NCBI GenBank assembly: GCA_021792485.1
Contig: JAJYUO010000039.1
Location: forward strand, 1-9,941
Origin: Thermoplasmata archaeon
GTDB taxonomy: Archaea > Thermoplasmatota > Thermoplasmata > Lutacidiplasmatales > UBA184
Reading direction: 5' to 3'
DNA length: 9,941 nucleotides
The notes under the pieces are model-generated. The model was given only the letters and a program-made list of their open reading frames with translations. It had not been told where the DNA came from and searched no databases. Below are positions 6,249 to 9,941 of the stretch, in pieces. The position numbers and the translations under genes were made by a program. The stretch's first letter is position 1. Each line of letters starts with the position of its first letter.

Positions 6249-7451
6249 GTGGCCGCCGTTCCAACGCTGAGCTACTCGTCCGCGCGGACGTACCAGGAAT
6301 GCCCGCTCCGCTGGAAGTTCCTGTACGTCGACCACCTCGCCGAGGCTCCCCGGGGCTACTTCACGTTCGGACGGACGATCCACGCCGCTCTCGAAGAGCT
6401 GGTTCGTCCGATGGTCGTGCCCGTGGTCCGACGCGCCGGGGGCAAGGAGAGCCAACGCACCCTCGACCATTACGCATCGGGCCGTCCCGCGGCCGGCGGA
6501 ACCGCGACGAGCACCGAGGAGGAGGTCCTCGAGATCTACCGCCGGGCCTGGTCGAGCGAGGGGTACACCAGCCGCGAAGAAGAAGAGCGATACCGCGCTC
6601 TCGGCGCGGAGATTCTTCTTGGGTACTACCGGCTGCTCGCGGAACGCCCGCCGACCCCGGTGGCGGTCGAAGAGCACCTCGAAGCGACCTGGAACGGGAT
6701 CCCGGTCCACGGCTATATCGATCGGATCGATCGGACGACGAACGGAGGGCTCGAGGTCCTCGACTACAAGACCTCTCGAGAGCTCTCGCACGACGAAGCG
6801 CTCCGCTCCGACCAGCTCTCCCTGTATCAGGTGCTCGTCGAGAAGAATTACCCGGACCCTGTCGAGGGCCTCACGCTCTATCATCTCCGCTCGCTGACGT
6901 CGCTCCGTTCGCCCCCGCGCGCCAAGGACTCCTTGGACGCGCTCTACAATCGCCTCGGCGAGGTGAGCGACGGAATCCGATCGGAGGCATTCGATCCGAG
7001 TCCCGGGCGGCAGTGCCGTCGGTGCGAGTTCCAATCGCGATGCCCGGAATTCCGCCTCGTGCCGGCCCCCGACCAAAAGTATCTCGCCGATCTCGTCGAC
7101 CGGTTCGCGCGCCTGCGCTCGCAGGAAGCGAAGATCGCCGGCGAGCTCGAGCGCACTGCGGCCGAGCTTCACCGGGCCGCGGAGCGCGCGGGAGTCCATC
7201 GCGTTCCGGGGAGTCGCGCGGTCGCGATCCGACGCCGTGAGGAGGAGTGGCGGTATCCTCTCGAAGAGGTCGAGGGCCTCCCACGGGGCTCGAGCGGCGA
7301 ACCTCTTTTCCGCCTCGATCGGCCCGAAGAAGTCCGGCGTTTCATCCGGAACCCGGAGATCGATCCCGAGCTCCGGCGGAAGATCGCGGATTCCGGCCGG
7401 CGCCAGGTGCGCTGGTACTGGGAGCTCGAGGATCCGGACGCGGTGGACTGA
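6249..7451 (+). CDS. PD-(D/E)XK nuclease with Fe-S cysteines (RecB/Cas4-like exonuclease family)
   Basis: Predicted metal-dependent DNA nuclease of 400 residues. Core motifs in order: LSYSSARTYQECPLRWKF with Cys18; GRTIHAALEEL with His45; GYIDRIDR with Asp158; VLDYKTS with Asp172 and Lys174 (the PD-D/E-x-K site); QLSLYQ with Gln189 and Tyr193. CRRCEFQSRCP follows with Cys256, Cys259 and Cys265. The one-plus-three cysteines are the 4Fe-4S arrangement of the RecB/AddB/Cas4 nucleases, so the protein is probably active. Residues about 276-315 form a helical coiled coil. They lead to a charged C-terminal region (about 316-400) ending in RQVRWYWELEDPDAVD, which I do not recognise. No helicase or Cas1/Cas2 gene is nearby and no CRISPR repeats are seen, so a repair or recombination role is more likely than Cas4 function. 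The start is GTG 6249. An ATG a few codons in is absent, and LSYSSA near residue 7 is the normal family start. Confidence 0.87.
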   Translation: MAAVPTLSYSSARTYQECPLRWKFLYVDHLAEAPRGYFTFGRTIHAALEELVRPMVVPVVRRAGGKESQRTLDHYASGRPAAGGTATSTEEEVLEIYRRAWSSEGYTSREEEERYRALGAEILLGYYRLLAERPPTPVAVEEHLEATWNGIPVHGYIDRIDRTTNGGLEVLDYKTSRELSHDEALRSDQLSLYQVLVEKNYPDPVEGLTLYHLRSLTSLRSPPRAKDSLDALYNRLGEVSDGIRSEAFDPSPGRQCRRCEFQSRCPEFRLVPAPDQKYLADLVDRFARLRSQEAKIAGELERTAAELHRAAERAGVHRVPGSRAVAIRRREEEWRYPLEEVEGLPRGSSGEPLFRLDRPEEVRRFIRNPEIDPELRRKIADSGRRQVRWYWELEDPDAVD

Positions 7452-7483
7452 CTCCGGGCACAGCCGGGCCCCGGCTCGCAATC

Positions 7484-7490
7484 GATAAGA
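7484..7490 (+). promoter_or_regulatory. Weak TATA-like element before purP
   Basis: GATAAGA, with CGCAA just upstream (7477-7481), places its central A residues 26-28 bases before the ATG at 7513. No Shine-Dalgarno precedes this ATG. Both facts fit a leaderless purP transcript, though the element is a poor TATA match. Confidence 0.4.
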
Positions 7491-7491
7491 A

Positions 7492-7510
7492 GGTCGCTCG
7501 CTAGGCGACC
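7492..7510 (+). repeat. Inverted repeat directly before the purP start
   Basis: GGTCGC (7492-7497) and GCGACC (7505-7510) are perfect reverse complements around a seven-base spacer, ending two bases before the ATG at 7513. If purP is leaderless, this lies between TATA and the transcription start, an operator-like place. If transcription starts further upstream, it would form a hairpin that hides the start codon region. Confidence 0.4.
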
Positions 7511-7512
7511 CT

Positions 7513-8580
7513 ATGGGGATACGCCTCTCCTCGGAGGACCGCCGGGCAGGACTGGCGGGCCGAACGCCTTCCGTCGCGACCCTCTGTTCGCATTCGTCGC
7601 TGCAAATCTTTTACGGCGCCCGGCAAGAAGGACTTTCGACCATCGGGCTGGCCATCGGTCCCCCTCACCGGTACTACGACGCCTTCCCGCTGGCGCGGCC
7701 CGACCGGTTCCTCTCGGTGCCGAAGGTCGACCAGCTCCCGACCCTCGCTCCCGAGCTGAAGCGTTCGGGCGCGATCGTGATCCCCCACGGCTCGTTCGTC
7801 GAGTACCTCGGGCCGGAGCGCTTCGCCCAGATGGACGTACCGGTCTTCGGGAACCGTGCGGTGATCGCATGGGAATCCGATCGCCGCAAGGAGCGAGAGT
7901 GGCTCGAGCAGGCGCACGTCTCCATGCCGCGACGGTTCGAGGACGCCAGCGAGGTCGATGGTCCGGCGATCGTGAAGTACTACGGCGCGAAGGGCGGCAA
8001 GGGGTTCTTCCTCGCCAAGAACCGGGAGTCGCTCAAGGATTTCCGACCAACCGGACCGTACGTCATCCAGGAGTACGTGCTCGGGACCCGGTACTACGTT
8101 CACTTCTTCTACTCTCCCTTGTCGGACCGTGGCTACCGTGCCGGTCACGGCTCGCTCGAGCTCCTCGGGATGGACCGGCGCGACGAGGCCAACATCGACG
8201 AGCTCTACAAGCTCGGAGCCCAGGAGGAGCTGCTCAAGGCCGGGATCCGGCCGACGTTCGTGGTCACCGGCAACGTGCCGGTCGTGCTCCGCGAGTCGCT
8301 GCTCCCGAAGGTCTTCGATGCCGCCGCCCGGATCGTGGAGCGCTCGATCGAGCTCTTTGGCGGGATGGTCGGGCCGTTCTGCCTCGAAGGGATCATGACG
8401 GAGGATTTCGACTTCAAGGTCTTCGAGATTTCGACCCGGATCGTCGCGGGGACGAACCTCTTCACATCGGGGAGCCCGTACTCGGACTACGTCGCCCCCG
8501 GGCTCTCGATGGGTCGGCGGATCGCCCAGGAGATCCAGCGCGGCGTCGCCTTGGATCGCCTGGACGAGATCCTCAGCTGA
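7513..8580 (+). CDS. purP: FAICAR synthetase PurP (formate-AICAR ligase, ATP-grasp)
   Basis: Archaeal purine biosynthesis enzyme. It formylates AICAR with formate and ATP to FAICAR, replacing the folate-dependent PurH transformylase. The 355 residues match the Methanocaldococcus enzyme (about 360) nearly end to end. Shared elements are SVATLCSHSSLQI with His27, IVIPHGSFVEYLG with Ser94, VPVFGNRAVIAWES, and the ATP-grasp segment AIVKYYGAKGGKGFFLA at 152-168. Further on are VIQEYVLGTRYYVHFFYSP at 184-202, ELLGMDRRDEANID, VVTGNVPVVLRESLLPKVF, GPFCLEGI, and VFEISTRIVAGTN with the Mg-ligand candidates Glu305 and Asn315. A short extra loop (about 204-214, DRGYRAGHGS) lies between SPL and ELLGMD compared with the methanogen protein as I recall it. 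It starts at ATG 7513, 61 bases after the nuclease gene. PurO or other purine genes are not adjacent. Some archaea have PurP paralogues of unclear role, but the conserved motifs favour true PurP. Confidence 0.94.
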   Translation: MGIRLSSEDRRAGLAGRTPSVATLCSHSSLQIFYGARQEGLSTIGLAIGPPHRYYDAFPLARPDRFLSVPKVDQLPTLAPELKRSGAIVIPHGSFVEYLGPERFAQMDVPVFGNRAVIAWESDRRKEREWLEQAHVSMPRRFEDASEVDGPAIVKYYGAKGGKGFFLAKNRESLKDFRPTGPYVIQEYVLGTRYYVHFFYSPLSDRGYRAGHGSLELLGMDRRDEANIDELYKLGAQEELLKAGIRPTFVVTGNVPVVLRESLLPKVFDAAARIVERSIELFGGMVGPFCLEGIMTEDFDFKVFEISTRIVAGTNLFTSGSPYSDYVAPGLSMGRRIAQEIQRGVALDRLDEILS

Positions 8581-8612
8581 ACGGGCGCGGGCAGCGCTCG
8601 CCGGTTCGGCGT

Positions 8613-8629
8613 CGAAGTCCCCGTTATGA
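8613..8629 (+). promoter_or_regulatory. BRE/TATA-like promoter of the ABC transporter genes
   Basis: CGAAG (8613-8617) is followed by TTATGA (8624-8629), whose first A is 28 bases before the ATG at 8654. The CGAA-to-TATA-A distance of 13 bases equals that before the TrmB-family gene. Together with the absence of a Shine-Dalgarno, this suggests a leaderless mRNA that covers the ATPase and permease. Confidence 0.45.
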
Positions 8630-8653
8630 GCCTCTCTCGATGCCCTCCCGGCG

Positions 8654-9604
8654 ATGGACCTCGCCCTGCGCGCCCGCGGCCTCGACAAGCAGTATCCGAA
8701 GGCGCCGGCCCACCTCTACGCGCTGTCCAAGGTCGACCTCGAGGTGCCGCACGGCATCACGTTCGGGCTGATCGGGCGGAACGGTGCGGGGAAGACCACC
8801 TTCGTTCGTATCGCCGCGACCCAGCTCGAACCCACCGCCGGTGACCTCGAGGTCCTGGGCCTGGACGTGCGGACGCGAGCTCGCGAGATCCGCCCCCACA
8901 TCGCCTGCATCCCCCAGGAATCCCGTCCGCTCTACTTTCTCACGACCGAGGAGGTCGTCTATCTCAACCTCAAGATGCGGGGGATGGACCCGGTCGAGGC
9001 GCGTCGGCGGACCCGCGACGTGCTCTCGGAGCTCGAACTGGAGCCGTACCGCAAGACCCTCGTCTCCCACCTCTCGGGTGGCCTGCGCCGGCGGGCGCTG
9101 GTCGCGATGGTCTTCGCCTCCGATGCCGAGCTCCTCTTTCTGGACGAGCCGACCACGGGCCTCGACCCCCTGGCGCGCCGCCAGGTCTGGGACGCGATAC
9201 GGCACGCGATCCGCGAGCATCGAACGATCGTTCTCACGACGCATTACCTGGACGAGGCCGAGGCGCTCAGCGCCCGTCTCGCGCTCATCGAGAAGGGCCG
9301 GGTCATGCTCAGCGGCACGGCCGAGGAGCTGCGGGCGCGCATGCCGTATCCGTACCGCGTGACGATCCAAGGGCCGATCGACGTGGAGGCATTGCGTCCG
9401 TACGGCCGCGTGACGCCGATCGAAGGCGGCCACCTCGTCTTCGCTCGAGAGAGCGATGCCCGCGATCTCGCGCGCTGGGGCCTCGAGCACGGCCACCGCC
9501 TTTCCTTGGGGCCGGTCTCGCTCGAGGACATCTTCCTGGAGATCGTGGGGCGCCCGCTCGTCGGGATCGAAGAAGAGGAAAACGAACCGGGGGACGGGCC
9601 ATGA
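8654..9604 (+). CDS. ABC-2 type exporter, ATP-binding subunit (CcmA/DrrA-like)
   Basis: Cytoplasmic ATPase that drives an ABC-2 exporter with the permease encoded just downstream. The 316 residues contain Walker A GRNGAGKTT at 41-49, the Q-loop Gln88 (IPQES) and signature LSGGLRRR at 140-147. Walker B LLFLDEP is at 160-166 with catalytic Glu165, then the D-loop (GLDP) and the switch His197 (TTHYLDEAE). Thus a complete nucleotide-binding domain is followed by an about 90-residue C-terminal region typical of DrrA/NatA-like subunits (ending LEDIFLEIVG) and an acidic tail. The substrate cannot be deduced; members export drugs, lipids, polysaccharides or sodium. The ATG at 8654 fits the TATA-like element upstream and gives a normal N-terminus for the family. 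The stop codon overlaps the permease start (ATGA), indicating coupled translation. Confidence 0.93.
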   Translation: MDLALRARGLDKQYPKAPAHLYALSKVDLEVPHGITFGLIGRNGAGKTTFVRIAATQLEPTAGDLEVLGLDVRTRAREIRPHIACIPQESRPLYFLTTEEVVYLNLKMRGMDPVEARRRTRDVLSELELEPYRKTLVSHLSGGLRRRALVAMVFASDAELLFLDEPTTGLDPLARRQVWDAIRHAIREHRTIVLTTHYLDEAEALSARLALIEKGRVMLSGTAEELRARMPYPYRVTIQGPIDVEALRPYGRVTPIEGGHLVFARESDARDLARWGLEHGHRLSLGPVSLEDIFLEIVGRPLVGIEEEENEPGDGP

Positions 9605-9941
9605 GCGAACGACACCGCGCGCGATCGATCTTCGCCCTGGTCCAGATCAACGGCCTCGTGCCGATCCGCACGCAGCCGCTCTACCTCCTCTCGATCCTCG
9701 CCTCTCCTTTGTCGTTCCTGTTTTTCATCGACATCGCCTCGCACGGCGCCTACTACGCCTTCGGGGTGACCGGCGGGATGGTCCTGACGATGCTGAGCAT
9801 CGGCACCGGCCTTCAGTCGGACCTGACCCACTACCGCAACGACCTCAAGTTCCAGGACGTCGTCGTCGCGTCGCCGGTCGAGGGTCCCAGCTACATCTTC
9901 GGCATGGCGCTGAGCGAGCTCGTCTACTCCGCACCGGGCCT
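9601..9941 (+). CDS. ABC-2 type transporter permease, 3' end missing
   Basis: Membrane subunit partner of the preceding ATPase. Only 113 codons are inside the window. A short basic N-terminus (MSERHRARS) leads into an amphipathic stretch (IFALVQINGLVPIRTQPLY) as in ABC-2 permeases. Two hydrophobic segments follow: about 27-44 (LYLLSILASPLSFLFFID) and about 51-68 (YYAFGVTGGMVLTMLSIG). A polar region then contains DLTHYRNDLKFQDVVVASPVEGPSYIFGMALSEL. The DLK-x-x-x-VVVASPV segment is the family's cytoplasmic coupling region, and GMALSELVYS opens the next membrane helix. Start ATG 9601 overlaps the ATPase stop by four bases; no clear Shine-Dalgarno is seen, so translation is probably coupled. The substrate is unknown. 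Confidence 0.85.
   Translation, partial: MSERHRARSIFALVQINGLVPIRTQPLYLLSILASPLSFLFFIDIASHGAYYAFGVTGGMVLTMLSIGTGLQSDLTHYRNDLKFQDVVVASPVEGPSYIFGMALSELVYSAPG

Noticed and set aside
6249..7451. Reading the nuclease as Cas4 of a CRISPR system
   Set aside because: No direct repeats with spacers and no cas1/cas2 in the window. The protein is about twice the length of typical Cas4.
6060..7481. 473-codon open frame on the minus strand
   Set aside because: It lies antisense to the nuclease gene and the tfb end. It is Arg/Gly/Ala/Leu-rich with no recognisable motif, as expected from GC-rich third positions, while the + strand has clear family motifs.
7501..8688. 395-codon open frame on the minus strand
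   Set aside because: Antisense shadow of purP, with low-complexity Arg/Glu/Asp/Leu composition and no domain signature.

Overview
The window is a high-GC archaeal chromosome segment with nine coding sequences, all on the + strand, and short gaps (none over 135 bases between genes). The archaeal assignment rests on a TFB (transcription factor B), an archaeal-type ribosomal protein uS2, a PurP-type FAICAR synthetase, a TrmB-family regulator, and TATA-box promoters placed 26-31 bases before the start codons. The combination of GC-rich codons, the small archaeal enolase, methylmalonyl-CoA mutase and leaderless genes fits an uncultivated lineage of Thermoplasmatota. That lineage call is inference, since no rRNA is present.

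Left part (1-3574): one tightly packed transcription unit. It carries the 5'-truncated large (catalytic) subunit of methylmalonyl-CoA mutase, methylmalonyl-CoA epimerase, enolase and ribosomal protein uS2. Gaps are 10 bases or less, or the genes overlap. The first two interconvert propionyl-CoA-derived (S)-methylmalonyl-CoA and succinyl-CoA. The last two are the common archaeal eno-rps2 pair. No B12-binding domain or subunit lies inside the window.

Middle part (3645-6173): two regulatory genes in the same direction. The first is a TrmB-family regulator with a winged-helix N-terminus, a PLD-like middle and a cysteine-bearing, V4R-like C-terminus. The second is a TFB with an unusual N-terminal extension and a non-canonical B-reader/linker region. 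The TFB promoter is the most distinctive non-coding element here. Its TATA box sits at the centre of a 37-bp dyad with 13-bp arms matching at 12 of 13 positions, and a perfect 10-bp AT-rich palindrome lies about 31.5 bp upstream, centre to centre.

Right part (6249-9941): an iron-sulfur PD-(D/E)XK (RecB/Cas4-like) nuclease, purP of purine biosynthesis, and an ABC-2 exporter made of an ATPase and a permease that runs off the right edge. Several of these genes appear to have their own weak TATA element and no Shine-Dalgarno sequence, so they are probably leaderless and separately transcribed. I see no tRNA, rRNA, CRISPR array, insertion sequence or phage gene.
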